A program made the translations under genes and the position numbers. A DNA stretch of 18,770 nt from positions 1-18,770 of the forward strand of contig JANXVP010000106.1 of NCBI GenBank assembly GCA_025351615.1, read 5' to 3'. Shown one piece after another: positions 7,432-15,710 of the stretch. Source of the stretch: Ramlibacter sp. Its GTDB lineage: Bacteria; Pseudomonadota; Gammaproteobacteria; Burkholderiales; Burkholderiaceae_C. Numbering within the stretch: the stretch's first letter is position 1; each line of letters begins with the position of its first letter. The notes under the pieces were generated by a model. It had not been told where the DNA came from and ran no database searches. It saw nothing but the letters and a program-made list of their open reading frames with translations.

Positions 7432-8385
7432 TCACCACCTGGAGCGGATGCGGGAGAAAGCGTAGTCGCCGAACTTGGAGTGACCCTTGGGCGTGGGATA
7501 AACCTTGTCGGCAAACAGATAGAAGTTGTAGTCAGCGCCAGCACGGACCGTGGCGGGTGTGCACAGGCCGGAGTTGATCTCCCCCGGGCCGATGCCGATT
7601 CCCGGACCCGGGTCCACCGATGTGCAGACCGGGTCAACCGAATTCGTCATGTCAAAGCCGGCCGGCGACGCGACCATCAGGTTGAATTGAAGTGCGGCAT
7701 CAACATACAGCACCTTGTCTCCCAGATCGACCAGGGCCACCAGCATGTCGCCGTTGAAGCCACCGCTCGCGTTTTCCAGCACTGTGCTGGTCGCGGTCGC
7801 GGTGGCCCAGGGTGAACGCCCCAGGTTGTACGGACCGACCACGACCACAAAACGGGCCCCGGCATCGACCAGCCGCCGGACCTGGCCGGCCAGATCGCGC
7901 CCGGCTTGCCGCGCATTGAGCACCATCTGGTCCGCAGTTTCGCTGCCGGCGGCCACGCGGGCGCCCTCGGCGATCAGGTCGGAGATACCGGCATTGACGA
8001 TGAACAGGTCATTGGCGCCGATGGCGCCGGTGGCAAGGAAAGCGTTGATTTGCTCCTTGACCGTGGGAGTGGCACTGTTGCCGACATCATCGGGCTTGGT
8101 CGTCACGCGGGCGTGGGCTGTCGCATACGACGTGCCGCCAGCGGACACCGGGACGAGCGGCAGGGCAAACCCCAAGGCCACCCGCTGGGTCCAGTTGTCG
8201 ATGCCCCCGTCATTGACCGTGTAACGGACGCCGGTCTGCCCCAGGTCGGCAAAAGCGTCGCCAAAGGCGACGATGCGGGTCGGCGCCAGCTGCGATTCGA
8301 TGGTGCCGGAGCCGCATGCGGCCAGCAGGAGGGAAGCGGCACCCGCGGCCACCAGCACGGCGCGGCGAAACCAGTTTCGTGACAT
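7432..8385 (-). CDS. SGNH/GDSL-fold lipoprotein lacking the catalytic residues
   Basis: This 317-residue protein has a lipoprotein signal peptide (lipobox LAAC, C24), so it is probably tethered to the outer membrane. The layout follows GDSL esterases: block I RIVAFGDAFADLGQ (38-51), block II GGTSYATAHARV, block III FIVNAGISDLI, then VVVGPYNLG and a C-terminal ADKVYPTPKGH. However, the block-I serine is alanine (A44, codon GCT), the block-III GxND asparagine is serine (S135), and the C-terminal DxxHP histidine is tyrosine (Y296), with D293 kept. It therefore looks like a non-catalytic family member. The ATG at 8385 has a GGAG ribosome-binding site. It follows sua5 by 56 bp and may be the last gene of the purEK-sua5 transcript. 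Function unknown. Confidence 0.8.
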   Translation of the reverse strand: MSRNWFRRAVLVAAGAASLLLAACGSGTIESQLAPTRIVAFGDAFADLGQTGVRYTVNDGGIDNWTQRVALGFALPLVPVSAGGTSYATAHARVTTKPDDVGNSATPTVKEQINAFLATGAIGANDLFIVNAGISDLIAEGARVAAGSETADQMVLNARQAGRDLAGQVRRLVDAGARFVVVVGPYNLGRSPWATATATSTVLENASGGFNGDMLVALVDLGDKVLYVDAALQFNLMVASPAGFDMTNSVDPVCTSVDPGPGIGIGPGEINSGLCTPATVRAGADYNFYLFADKVYPTPKGHSKFGDYAFSRIRSRW

Positions 8386-8441
8386 GAAAATCTCCAGTTT
8401 GAGTCGGAGTAGTTTACCGAGCCAGGCCGGCTTGCCCCTGC

Positions 8442-9428
8442 TCAGCCGGCCGAGGCCCTTTGCAGCCGGTCTCGCACGCCTTCCCATTCGGGGCCCGGCG
8501 GCGGAATCTCGACCCAGATCAGGCGCACGCCCTGGGCATCGAAATCGCGCAGCACGCCGAACAGCTGGCGCGCCGTTTCGATGGCATCGTCGGGCATGCG
8601 CCGCCGCAGGACCTGGGACGATCTGCTGCGCAGGATCGCGCGGGAGTAGGTTGCAATGTGCGCAGCCTCGGACCCCAGCAGGTCGAGCGCCGTCTGCAGC
8701 GCCCGGGCGTCCATCAACCGCAGCTTGGCCTTGGGCGCGTAGTGCGTCTCCAGTGTGCCGGACGCGCGAGGCGCTTGGCCATCGACGGCGCCCAGCCGCT
8801 GGCCGCAAGCCTGCTCGATGCTGTCCCGCGTCAACACGCCCGGGCGCAACAGAACCGGCGCATCCCGGGTGCAGTCGACGATCGAGGATTCGATCCCGAC
8901 GCTGCACGGGCCGCCGTCGAGCACCAGCAACCCGTCGCCGAATTCGGCCTGGACGTGCTGCGCCGTCGTGGGGCTGATGCGGCCGAACTGGTTGGCGCTG
9001 GGGCCGGCGAGTCCGAGGACGGGTGGCAAGGCGTTGCGGCAGGCAAGCAGCAGCGCATGGGCAACCGGATGGGCGGGGCAGCGCACGCCCACGGAATCCT
9101 GGCCGGCTGCGGCAGCCGTCGCCATGCCAGGCCGGCGCGGCAGGATCAGGGTCAGCGGACCCGGCCAGAAGGCGTCCATCAGGCGCTGCGCAAACGGCGG
9201 GATGCTTGCGGCAAATTCGGCAACGCCGGTCGCATCGGCCACATGGACGATCAGCGGATGGTCGGCGGGCCTGCCCTTGGCCGCGAAGATCTTGCGCACG
9301 GCAGCGTCGCTGCCGGCATCGGCTCCGAGCCCGTACACCGTCTCTGTCGGGAAGGCGACCAGTTCACCCGCGGCCAGCGCGCGCACCGCCCGGTCGAGCG
9401 AGGAAGGCAGCGTTCCGTCCAGCACCAT
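8442..9428 (-). CDS. tsaC: L-threonylcarbamoyladenylate synthase, two-domain Sua5/YwlC type
   Basis: This 328-residue cytoplasmic enzyme makes threonylcarbamoyl-AMP from threonine, bicarbonate and ATP, the first step of tRNA t6A37 synthesis. The YrdC domain (about 1-215) shows FPTETVYGLGADA (26-38), KGRPADHPLIVHV (51-63), PGPLT (89-93), GPSANQFGRISPT (142-154) and CSVGIESSIVD. The linker SGTLETHYAPKA (223-234) leads into the smaller C-terminal Sua5 domain. Length is normal for the two-domain form, unlike the shorter single-domain TsaC. ATG 9428 lies 11 bp after the purK stop, so it is almost certainly in the purE-purK operon; the open frame further upstream overlaps purK and is not used. Confidence 0.93.
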   Translation of the reverse strand: MVLDGTLPSSLDRAVRALAAGELVAFPTETVYGLGADAGSDAAVRKIFAAKGRPADHPLIVHVADATGVAEFAASIPPFAQRLMDAFWPGPLTLILPRRPGMATAAAAGQDSVGVRCPAHPVAHALLLACRNALPPVLGLAGPSANQFGRISPTTAQHVQAEFGDGLLVLDGGPCSVGIESSIVDCTRDAPVLLRPGVLTRDSIEQACGQRLGAVDGQAPRASGTLETHYAPKAKLRLMDARALQTALDLLGSEAAHIATYSRAILRSRSSQVLRRRMPDDAIETARQLFGVLRDFDAQGVRLIWVEIPPPGPEWEGVRDRLQRASAG

Positions 9429-9439
9429 GGGTCGCCCTG

Positions 9440-10600
9440 TCAGAACGGCTCGATGCCCAGCAGCGCCGCTGCGGCCAGTGCGGTGGCACGCGCCTGCTGC
9501 GATGTTTGCGCAGTGACATTCAGGTGGCCCATCTTGCGGCCCGGCTTGGCACTGGCCTTGCCGTATAGATGCAGGTGCGTGCCGGGAAGCTGGAGCACTG
9601 CCTCCCACGGCGGCGTGCGTTGCGCCCCGTCCTGCAGCCACAGGTCGCCCAGCAGGTTGAGCATGACGGCGGCGCTATGCTGGCGCGGCGCCGTCAGGGG
9701 CAGGCCAGTGAGCGTTCGGACCTGAAGCTCGAACTGGGAGACGTCGCAGCCGTCCATGCTCCAGTGGCCGCTGTTGTGGGGCCGGGGCGCCATCTCGTTC
9801 ACGACCAGCGAACCGTCGCCCAGCACAAAGAATTCGACGCACAGCACGCCAACGTAGCGCAGCCCCTGCGCGATCGATTCGGTGGCGGCGACCGCGCGGC
9901 ACGCCAGGTCGGCGGAAATGTTTCCCTCGAAAACCTCGGTCACGGCCAGGATGCCGGCCCGATGCAGGTTCAGCTGGGGCGGCAGGTGCACCATGCGGCC
10001 GTCCGCACCCCGGGCGACGACGACCGAGCACTCCGCTGCCAGCGGCAACATTTTCTCGAGCACGCAGGGTGCGCGCTTCAGCCCTTCCCATGCACTGGCG
10101 AGGTCGTCCCGGGTCTGGACCCGTTGCTGGCCCTTGCCGTCATAGCCCAGGCGCGAGGTCTTGAGAATCCCGGGCAGCAGGCCCGCATCGATAGCCGCGA
10201 GTTGCTGCGGCGTTTCGATCACGGCGTAAGGCGCGCAGGCCACGCCGCAGCGCACGAAGTGCTCCTTTTCGCTGGATCGGTCCTGCGCGATGGCCACGGC
10301 TTCAGCGCCCGGAGCGACGCGCCGCCGCAACGCCAGCGCGGCAAGCGCCGGCGCCGGCACGTTCTCGAACTCCGTGGTGACCGCTTCGCTGCAATCGGCC
10401 AGCCGCGCCAGTCCTTGTGGGTCGACATAGCCGCTGCGGATGTGGTGGTGGCTGACGCGCCCCGCGGGACTGTCCGGATCCGGATCGAGGACTGCCGTGA
10501 AATAGCCCATGCGCTGGGCGGCATGCACGAACATGCGGCCGAGTTGACCGCCGCCCATCACGCCGAGCGTCGCGCCCGGTTCGATCACGGCGAATGTCAT
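9440..10600 (-). CDS. purK: N5-carboxyaminoimidazole ribonucleotide synthase PurK
   Basis: This 386-residue ATP-grasp enzyme carboxylates aminoimidazole ribonucleotide (AIR) with ATP and bicarbonate to N5-CAIR in purine synthesis. It opens with the N-terminal nucleotide-binding-like loop [12 protein letters not shown] (13-24). The ATP-grasp core includes [14 protein letters not shown], the [18 protein letters not shown] strand, and [14 protein letters not shown], which carries metal and substrate ligands. The C-terminal block [16 protein letters not shown] is also characteristic. Length is normal. The ATG overlaps the purE stop as ATGA, and sua5 begins 11 bp after its stop. Confidence 0.96.
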   Translation of the reverse strand: MTFAVIEPGATLGVMGGGQLGRMFVHAAQRMGYFTAVLDPDPDSPAGRVSHHHIRSGYVDPQGLARLADCSEAVTTEFENVPAPALAALALRRRVAPGAEAVAIAQDRSSEKEHFVRCGVACAPYAVIETPQQLAAIDAGLLPGILKTSRLGYDGKGQQRVQTRDDLASAWEGLKRAPCVLEKMLPLAAECSVVVARGADGRMVHLPPQLNLHRAGILAVTEVFEGNISADLACRAVAATESIAQGLRYVGVLCVEFFVLGDGSLVVNEMAPRPHNSGHWSMDGCDVSQFELQVRTLTGLPLTAPRQHSAAVMLNLLGDLWLQDGAQRTPPWEAVLQLPGTHLHLYGKASAKPGRKMGHLNVTAQTSQQARATALAAAALLGIEPF

Positions 10601-11091
10601 GCGGCCGGAGGCAGGGTCATGATCCGTGCCGCTTCGGTTTGCCGGGTGCGGTACGCCTGCAGCTGCTGGCGCAAAACCGGATTCTCATTGGCGAGCATGG
10701 CGACGGCAAACAATGCGGCGTTGGCAGCCCCGGCGTTGCCGATCGCGAAGGTGGCAACCGGAATTCCCTTGGGCATCTGTACGATGCTGTGCAGCGAATC
10801 GACGCCTTGCAGGTGTTTGCCCGCAACCGGAACGCCGAGGATCGGAACCACCGTCTTGGCCGCCAGCATGCCCGGCAGATGGGCCGCACCACCGGCTCCG
10901 GCAATGATGGCCTTGAGCCCTCTTGCCGCCGCGGCTTCAGCGTAAGCGAACATGTCATCCGGCATTCGGTGGGCGGAAACGACCCGCGCCTCATGGGCAA
11001 TGCCGAATTCCCGCAGAATCGCAACTGCGTGCTGCAAGGTATCCCAGTCGCTGCTGGAGCCCATCACCACGCCAATCTGGATCGAGCTCAT
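10597..11091 (-). CDS. purE: 5-(carboxyamino)imidazole ribonucleotide mutase PurE (class I)
   Basis: PurE (164 residues) converts N5-CAIR, the PurK product, to CAIR, the substrate of PurC. Diagnostic motifs are [12 protein letters not shown] (8-19), [12 protein letters not shown] with the class-I catalytic histidine H41 (37-48), [12 protein letters not shown] (64-75), and [14 protein letters not shown] (116-129). ATG 11091 has an AGGA ribosome-binding site. The frame stays open upstream to 11217 without PurE similarity and is not used. A 26-codon ORF with a better ribosome-binding site ends in the purE start codon (ATGA overlap), so translation may be coupled. purK follows with another ATGA overlap. 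Confidence 0.96.
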   Translation of the reverse strand: MSSIQIGVVMGSSSDWDTLQHAVAILREFGIAHEARVVSAHRMPDDMFAYAEAAAARGLKAIIAGAGGAAHLPGMLAAKTVVPILGVPVAGKHLQGVDSLHSIVQMPKGIPVATFAIGNAGAANAALFAVAMLANENPVLRQQLQAYRTRQTEAARIMTLPPAA

Positions 11092-11168
11092 GATGCGTCC
11101 TGCCGGGCCGCCCGAAAGAAGCCTACCCTCCCCGGGTGGCAGCAGCCGTTGTGGGCGGTGGGGTCCAT
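11088..11168 (-). CDS. Possible 26-residue leader ORF translationally coupled to purE
   Basis: An ATG at 11168 is preceded five bases upstream by GGAG and opens 26 codons ([15 protein letters not shown], then [11 protein letters not shown]). The TGA overlaps the purE start codon as ATGA. The ribosome-binding site, spacing and overlap together look like a translated leader. I recognise no homologue. It could be a regulatory leader peptide, a device to improve purE translation, or chance. It is too short to judge by codon use. Confidence 0.4.
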   Translation of the reverse strand: MDPTAHNGCCHPGRVGFFRAARQDAS

Positions 11169-11217
11169 AGAATCTCCAAAGTTTGAATTTTAAGGTTCCA
11201 GACCGAACTGGCTTCAC

Positions 11218-12120
11218 ATGATCGACGTCACCCTAGAAAACTTTGAAACCGAGGTCATCGCCGCATCGATGACCCAGCCTGTGCTGGTGGACTTCTGGGC
11301 GCCCTGGTGCGGGCCCTGCAAGGTCATCGGTCCGCTGCTGGAAGAGCTGGAGCTTGCCTATGCTGGGCGCTTCAAGCTGGTCAAGATCGACTCCGACCAG
11401 CAGCAGCAACTGTCGGCGGCGTTCGGCGTCAAGAGCATCCCCACGGTGATTTTGCTGATGAACGGCCAGCCGGTCGACGGCTTCATGGGGGCCCTGCCCG
11501 AAGGCAAGATCCGCGAGTTCCTGGACAAGCACGTGCCTGCGGCGGATGAGGCGCAAGACGAACTTCCGCAGGAAGTCGAGGACGAAACACCCCTGAGTCC
11601 GGCAGACGCGCTCGAAAGGCTGTCGCAGGCATCCGCCGCCGCGCCGGACAACGACGACGCCCGCTTCGACTATGTCAAGGCCCTGCTGCTGGCCGGGCGC
11701 ACCGACGACGCCAAGCTGGCATTCGCGCCGGTGATTGCGAAGACAGCGGTCGTGCGCCGGCTGGACTCGCTGCAGCGGCTGATGGGGGCGATGGACTTCG
11801 CCGCCGGCCATGCCGATGGGCCGCGCGCCATCCCGCAGGCCGAGTCAAGGATCGCGGCCAACAAGCGCGACTTCGAGGCACGCTTCGACAAGGCACGGCT
11901 GTTGATGGCGCAGCAGGAATGGACCGGCGCGATGGACGAACTGCTGGAAATCCTGATGCGCGACAAGGCCTGGAGCGACGACCTGGCGCGCAAGACCTAT
12001 ATCGCGATCCTCGATGTCATCGAGGCGCCGAAACCCAAGGTGGCTGACGGCCAGATCCCGCCGGACGATCCGACCGTGGCGAGCTACCGCCGCCGCCTCT
12101 CCAGCGTCGTGCTCAGTTGA
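11218..12120 (+). CDS. cnoX: Thioredoxin-TPR co-chaperone, CnoX/YbbN type
   Basis: The 300-residue protein joins a thioredoxin domain (1-108) to a TPR-like C-terminal domain (about 125-300), the layout of CnoX/YbbN chaperedoxins, which hold unfolding proteins under oxidative (hypochlorous acid) stress and pass them to chaperones. The redox site is an intact WCGPC (30-34), with the cis-proline in SIPTV (P75). This differs from E. coli CnoX, whose equivalent site is not a working CxxC. The linker (about 109-124) is acidic ([14 protein letters not shown]). There is no signal peptide, so the protein is cytoplasmic. The gene is divergent from purE across about 50 bp to the leader ORF; no strong ribosome-binding site precedes the ATG. 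Confidence 0.9.
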   Translation: MIDVTLENFETEVIAASMTQPVLVDFWAPWCGPCKVIGPLLEELELAYAGRFKLVKIDSDQQQQLSAAFGVKSIPTVILLMNGQPVDGFMGALPEGKIREFLDKHVPAADEAQDELPQEVEDETPLSPADALERLSQASAAAPDNDDARFDYVKALLLAGRTDDAKLAFAPVIAKTAVVRRLDSLQRLMGAMDFAAGHADGPRAIPQAESRIAANKRDFEARFDKARLLMAQQEWTGAMDELLEILMRDKAWSDDLARKTYIAILDVIEAPKPKVADGQIPPDDPTVASYRRRLSSVVLS

Positions 12121-12136
12121 CTTAACTGCGTTGAGT

Positions 12137-12158
12137 CATCCTCGCGCAGGCGGGGATG
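12137..12158. repeat. REP-like intergenic palindrome
   Basis: CATCCTCGC, the 4-base loop GCAG and GCGGGGATG form a 9-bp hairpin with one G-T wobble, located between the convergent ends of cnoX and the small secreted protein gene. The CATCCCCGC-type stem resembles short palindromic repeats scattered between genes in many proteobacteria. It may also act as a transcription barrier for both genes. Only one copy was found in the window. Confidence 0.5.
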
Positions 12159-12164
12159 CAGTCG

Positions 12165-12596
12165 TTATCTGCTCACCATCGTCACCCGCTCGACGGGCAC
12201 CGTGAGCCGCAGTTCCACCAGCTCGCCGCCCCGGTGCAGCTTCGGGAAACTCACCGACTCCACCGGCACCACACCGGGACCGATCGCGGGCACCGGGCTT
12301 TTGGCGCCCGGCACGTCGGGCCCCAGCGCCAGTTCGCCGTTGCCATCGCAGCGCGAAAGCAATGCGGGCGCGGACAGCCGAACCTGCTTCACGCCGGCCA
12401 GCGAGGACTTGTTGGAACTGGTGATCGCGCTCCCGTCCTGACCAAGCAACTGAACCCCCTGCATGCGAGGGGCCCAGCCGGTGTCGCCAAGGCGGCCGGC
12501 CAGGATGCAGCTGGAATCGCCGGTTTGCGCGAACGAAGGCAGTGCGGTGGCGGCAAGCGCGAGGGCGCAGGCCAAGGCGGTGCGGGCAAATGTCAT
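12165..12596 (-). CDS. Small secreted protein of unknown function
   Basis: This 143-residue protein has a clear Sec signal peptide (MTFARTALACALALAATALPSFAQ, cleavage after SFA at about residue 23) and a mature part of about 120 residues. The mature part holds two cysteines (in DSSCILAG and LSRCDGNG) that could form a disulfide in the periplasm. It ends in a segment rich in Val and Leu (GGELVELRLTVPVERVTMV), suggestive of beta strands. I recognise no domain. ATG 12596 has a GGAG ribosome-binding site five bases upstream; the frame continues upstream to 12653 but would bury the signal peptide. It lies 87 bp after purC on the same strand, with an inverted repeat in the gap, so co-transcription is uncertain. 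Confidence 0.75.
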   Translation of the reverse strand: MTFARTALACALALAATALPSFAQTGDSSCILAGRLGDTGWAPRMQGVQLLGQDGSAITSSNKSSLAGVKQVRLSAPALLSRCDGNGELALGPDVPGAKSPVPAIGPGVVPVESVSFPKLHRGGELVELRLTVPVERVTMVSR

Positions 12597-12624
12597 GGTC
12601 GCTCCATCGAAGTGATGCCCCAGC

Positions 12625-12647
12625 TTAGCGCCACTGCCGCGCGCTAA
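12625..12647. repeat. Inverted repeat between purC and the small secreted protein gene
   Basis: Perfect 7-bp arms TTAGCGC and GCGCTAA are separated by 9 bp. There is no T-tract, so an intrinsic terminator is unlikely. The position, about 30 bp upstream of the secreted-protein start, would suit an operator or an mRNA hairpin. No recognised regulator site. Confidence 0.3.
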
Positions 12648-12683
12648 TGGCAACCAGTTGTACCCAAGCTCGGATGCAACGGC

Positions 12684-13592
12684 TCAGGCAAGAAGACGCT
12701 GCAGCGCCTCACGGTACTTGGCTGCGGTTTTTTTGACCACGTCCTGCGGCAGCCGCGGCGCCGGCGGCGTCTTGTCCCAGGGCTTGCCATTGACCCGGAC
12801 CTGCTCCAGCCAGTCGCGCACGAACTGCTTGTCGTAGCTCGGCGGGTTGGCCCCGGTCCGGAAGGCTTCGTCATAGCCTTCGACCGGCCAGTAACGCGAC
12901 GAATCGGGCGTCAGCACCTCATCCATCAGGACCAGCGTCCCGGCTTCGTCGAGGCCGAACTCGAACTTGGTGTCGGCGATGATCATGCCCTTGGTGAGCG
13001 CGATCGCCGCAGCCTCCTGGTAGATCGCGATGCTGAGATCGCGGATCTGCGCAGCCAGCCCCGGGCCGATCATCTTGACCACCTGGTCGAAGCTGATGTT
13101 CTCGTCGTGTTCGCCCATCGCGGCCTTGGCCGCCGGTGTAAAGATCGGCTCCGCCAGCTTGCTCGCGTTCTGCAGCCCGGGCGGCAGCGCGACGCCGCAC
13201 ACCGATTGCGACTCCCGATATTCCTGCCAGCCGCTGCCAGCGAGATACCCGCGTACGACCGCCTCCACCGGAATCGGCTTGAGCCGCCTGACCAGCATCG
13301 AGCGGCCCAGCACCTGCGGCGCTTCTTCCGGCGTCACGACGCCCAGCGGATCGTCACCCGTCAAGTGGTTCGGACACAAGTGGCCCAGCTTGTCGAACCA
13401 GAACAGCGCCATCCGGGTGAGCAGCCCGCCCTTGCCTGGGATCGGCTCGCCCATGATGACGTCGAACGCCGAAATCCGGTCGCTCGCGACCATCAGGATG
13501 CGGTCGGTGCCGACAGCGTAGTTGTCGCGCACCTTGCCGCGCGCCAGCAGTGGCAAGGACGTGAGCGCGGACGTGTGCAGCGCAACCGCCAT
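12684..13592 (-). CDS. purC: Phosphoribosylaminoimidazole-succinocarboxamide synthase PurC
   Basis: PurC (302 residues, SAICAR synthetase) joins aspartate to CAIR with ATP, the step after PurE. Motifs seen are [13 protein letters not shown] (15-27), the ATP-binding block, [21 protein letters not shown] (35-55), [21 protein letters not shown], and [27 protein letters not shown] in the catalytic core. The length is that of the longer, about 300-residue form. The start codon shares one base with the fba stop (TGATG), showing translational coupling to fba. The frame remains open upstream inside fba but that is not used. Confidence 0.96.
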   Translation of the reverse strand: MAVALHTSALTSLPLLARGKVRDNYAVGTDRILMVASDRISAFDVIMGEPIPGKGGLLTRMALFWFDKLGHLCPNHLTGDDPLGVVTPEEAPQVLGRSMLVRRLKPIPVEAVVRGYLAGSGWQEYRESQSVCGVALPPGLQNASKLAEPIFTPAAKAAMGEHDENISFDQVVKMIGPGLAAQIRDLSIAIYQEAAAIALTKGMIIADTKFEFGLDEAGTLVLMDEVLTPDSSRYWPVEGYDEAFRTGANPPSYDKQFVRDWLEQVRVNGKPWDKTPPAPRLPQDVVKKTAAKYREALQRLLA

Positions 13593-14656
13593 CAATGCAC
13601 GACCTGAGCCAGCTCGCCCCTGGCGTACTGGCCGGCGACAGCTTGCAGGCTGCGTGCCTTGATCTTGCCGGCCTGGCCCTCGCAACCGAATTCCATGTAG
13701 CGCTGCCTGCAAATCTGCTTGGCGGCTTCTCGCGCCGGCTTGAGCCATTCGCGGGCGTCGAACTTGTCGGGGTTTTCGGCCAGGAACTTGCGCACCGCGG
13801 CGGTCATGGCCAGGCGAATGTCGGTGTCGATGTTGATTTTGCGCACGCCGAATTTGATGGCGTGCTGGATCTCTTCGACGGGCACGCCATAAGTCTCCTT
13901 CATCTTGCCGCCGTACTGGCGAATGATCGCCAGCAGGTCCTGCGGCACGCTGGAGCTGCCGTGCATTACCAGGTGGGTGTTGGGGATCCGCGTGTGGATT
14001 TCCTTGATGCGGTCGATCGCCAGGATGTCGCCGGTGGGCTTGCGGGTGAATTTGTAGGCGCCGTGGCTGGTGCCGATCGCGATCGCCAGCGCGTCGAGCT
14101 GGGTGCGATTGACGAAGTCGGCTGCCTGCTCGGGATCGGTCAGCAGTTGCTCGCGCGTCATCGTGGCCTCGGTGCCGTGGCCGTCTTCCTTGTCGCCCTG
14201 CATGGTTTCCAGGCTTCCCAGGCAGCCCAGCTCGCCTTCGACGGTGACGCCGACCTTGTGCGCCATATCCACGACCTTGCGGGTCACGTCAACGTTGTAG
14301 TCGTAGCTGGCGATGGTTTTGCCGTCGGCCTCCAGCGACCCGTCCATCATCACCGACGAAAACCCGAGATCGATCGCGCCCCGGCACACCTCAGGGTTCT
14401 GCCCATGGTCCTGGTGCATCACCAGCGGAATCTGCGGATAGGCTTCGATCGCCGCCAGGATCAGGTGCTTGATGAAGGGTTCGCCGGCGTACTTGCGGGC
14501 CCCGGCGCTGGCCTGCAGGATCACCGGAGCGCCGGTTTCCTGGGCGGCCTCCATGACTGCTTGCACCTGTTCGAGGTTGTTGACGTTGAAGGCCGGAATG
14601 CCGTAGCCGTTGACGGCGGCATGGTCCAGCAGTTCGCGCATGGAGACGAGAGGCAT
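13592..14656 (-). CDS. fba: Class II fructose-1,6-bisphosphate aldolase
   Basis: This 354-residue zinc-dependent aldolase interconverts fructose-1,6-bisphosphate with dihydroxyacetone phosphate and glyceraldehyde-3-phosphate. Residues visible include D83 and H84 of HQDHG (catalytic Asp and a zinc ligand), [11 protein letters not shown] (140-150), GTSHGAYKF with H198, MHGSSSVP with H232, and the phosphate-binding NIDTDIRLA (275-283). The length and the GCLGSLET block resemble the CbbA-type subgroup common in betaproteobacteria. ATG 14656 is preceded by a weak GGAT. purC follows with a TGATG overlap. A 41-bp nested hairpin lies about 20 bp upstream of the start and may control expression or end the upstream transcript. 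Confidence 0.96.
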   Translation of the reverse strand: MPLVSMRELLDHAAVNGYGIPAFNVNNLEQVQAVMEAAQETGAPVILQASAGARKYAGEPFIKHLILAAIEAYPQIPLVMHQDHGQNPEVCRGAIDLGFSSVMMDGSLEADGKTIASYDYNVDVTRKVVDMAHKVGVTVEGELGCLGSLETMQGDKEDGHGTEATMTREQLLTDPEQAADFVNRTQLDALAIAIGTSHGAYKFTRKPTGDILAIDRIKEIHTRIPNTHLVMHGSSSVPQDLLAIIRQYGGKMKETYGVPVEEIQHAIKFGVRKINIDTDIRLAMTAAVRKFLAENPDKFDAREWLKPAREAAKQICRQRYMEFGCEGQAGKIKARSLQAVAGQYARGELAQVVH

Positions 14657-14677
14657 GATGAGATCCGATGGGTAAGG

Positions 14678-14718
14678 AAAATCGGCGTGGCAGGAGGGCA
14701 CTCCCGCAGACCGATTTT
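14678..14718 (-). terminator. Nested hairpin in the fba leader (terminator or attenuator)
   Basis: Outer arms AAAATCGG and CCGATTTT (14678-14685 and 14711-14718) enclose inner arms GCAGGAG and CTCCCGC (14690-14696 and 14701-14707, one wobble) around a 4-base loop. On the minus strand the stem ends in TTTT, as in an intrinsic terminator. It lies after the lipoprotein esterase gene and only 22 bp before the fba start, so it could terminate the upstream transcript or act as an attenuator for fba-purC. Confidence 0.55.
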
Positions 14719-14772
14719 AGCCGCTGGCCCGTCCCGGGCCGCGCCGGCAAGCCCCGCCCGGGTTGGGTGGCC

Positions 14773-15639
14773 TCAGCCGCGATCCGGCAGTTCGAGGAAG
14801 CTCAGGATGTCGTCGCGCACCGGCGCCAGCCAGCGCAGCGGTTGTGCCACCGCCGCCAGCAGCGTGATGTGATTCACGCGCGGATACAGCTTCACTTGCG
14901 TTTGAACCCCGACCGCCTTCAGCCGATCGCCCAGGCCAACGGTGCTTCGTTGCGGGTTGACCAGGTCGTCCTTGATGGCGGCAAGCAACAGGCTGCGCGG
15001 CGCGCGCGCGGTGACATGCGAGATCGGCTGGGTGTCCGGCGACGTGTCCGGCCAACGGAACGCCACCTGCGTCTCGCGGTTGTCGATGGGCAGAAAGTCG
15101 TAAGGCCCGGCCAGGCCGATGAACGCGGCCGGCGCCAGCTCGCGCGACAGTCCTGCGGCGTCCAGCCAGCGGCGATCGAGGGCGACCATCGCGGCGTTGT
15201 AGCCGCCGGCGCTGTGCCCCATCACCACCACATTCGCCGGGCTGCCGCCGATCTCGGCCGCGTGGTCGAACGCCCACTTGACGGCTGCGGCGCTGTCGCG
15301 GACGAATTCCGGATAGCGGAACTGGGGACTGAGCCGGTAGTCCGGGATCACGACGATGGCGCCGGCTGAAGCCAAAGCCTCGCCGACGAAACGGTAGTCA
15401 GCCCGCTCGCCCCGGGTCCAGCTGCCACCGTAAAAAAACACCAGGATCGGCGGTTTGGTCGACGCCGTGCCCGGCTTGGGCTGGTAGACATCGAGCTGCT
15501 GGCGCGGGTCCGCACCGTAGCCGATGCCTTGGCGCGTTTCATGGCGCTCGCCCGCAACCAGCGCATTGAGGACTCCAGCACCCGAGCAGCCCGATAGCCA
15601 GGCACCTATCGCAGCGACCACGCCAGCGCGCCGCGTCAT
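14773..15639 (-). CDS. Lipoprotein alpha/beta-hydrolase (carboxylesterase)
   Basis: This 288-residue predicted lipoprotein (lipobox LSGC, C18) has an esterase fold of the BD-FAE/carboxylesterase type. The oxyanion segment is VFFYGGSWTRGE (67-78), the nucleophile elbow is GHSAGG (S143), and the acid and histidine are likely D225 (KDDLVNP) and H257 (RVNHITL). PDYRLSPQFRYPEFVRD is also typical. ATG 15639 gives a normal lipoprotein signal (MTRRAGVVAAIGAWLSG); a GTG at 15678 would add 13 residues, and neither start has a clear ribosome-binding site. It lies between pyk and fba on the same strand, within about 70 bp of the pyk stop with no terminator seen, so it is probably co-transcribed with pyk. 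Substrate unknown. Confidence 0.85.
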   Translation of the reverse strand: MTRRAGVVAAIGAWLSGCSGAGVLNALVAGERHETRQGIGYGADPRQQLDVYQPKPGTASTKPPILVFFYGGSWTRGERADYRFVGEALASAGAIVVIPDYRLSPQFRYPEFVRDSAAAVKWAFDHAAEIGGSPANVVVMGHSAGGYNAAMVALDRRWLDAAGLSRELAPAAFIGLAGPYDFLPIDNRETQVAFRWPDTSPDTQPISHVTARAPRSLLLAAIKDDLVNPQRSTVGLGDRLKAVGVQTQVKLYPRVNHITLLAAVAQPLRWLAPVRDDILSFLELPDRG

Positions 15640-15710
15640 GCGAAAGGATTCGTTGGGAGTTGGTCTGGCTTCATTCACTAAGAGAGTACGCGCGAGCCGC
15701 GCGGGCGGAT

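Noticed and set aside
13595..14872. 425-codon plus-strand frame antisense to fba
   Set aside because: It mirrors the codon pattern of the conserved aldolase gene and has no independent features.
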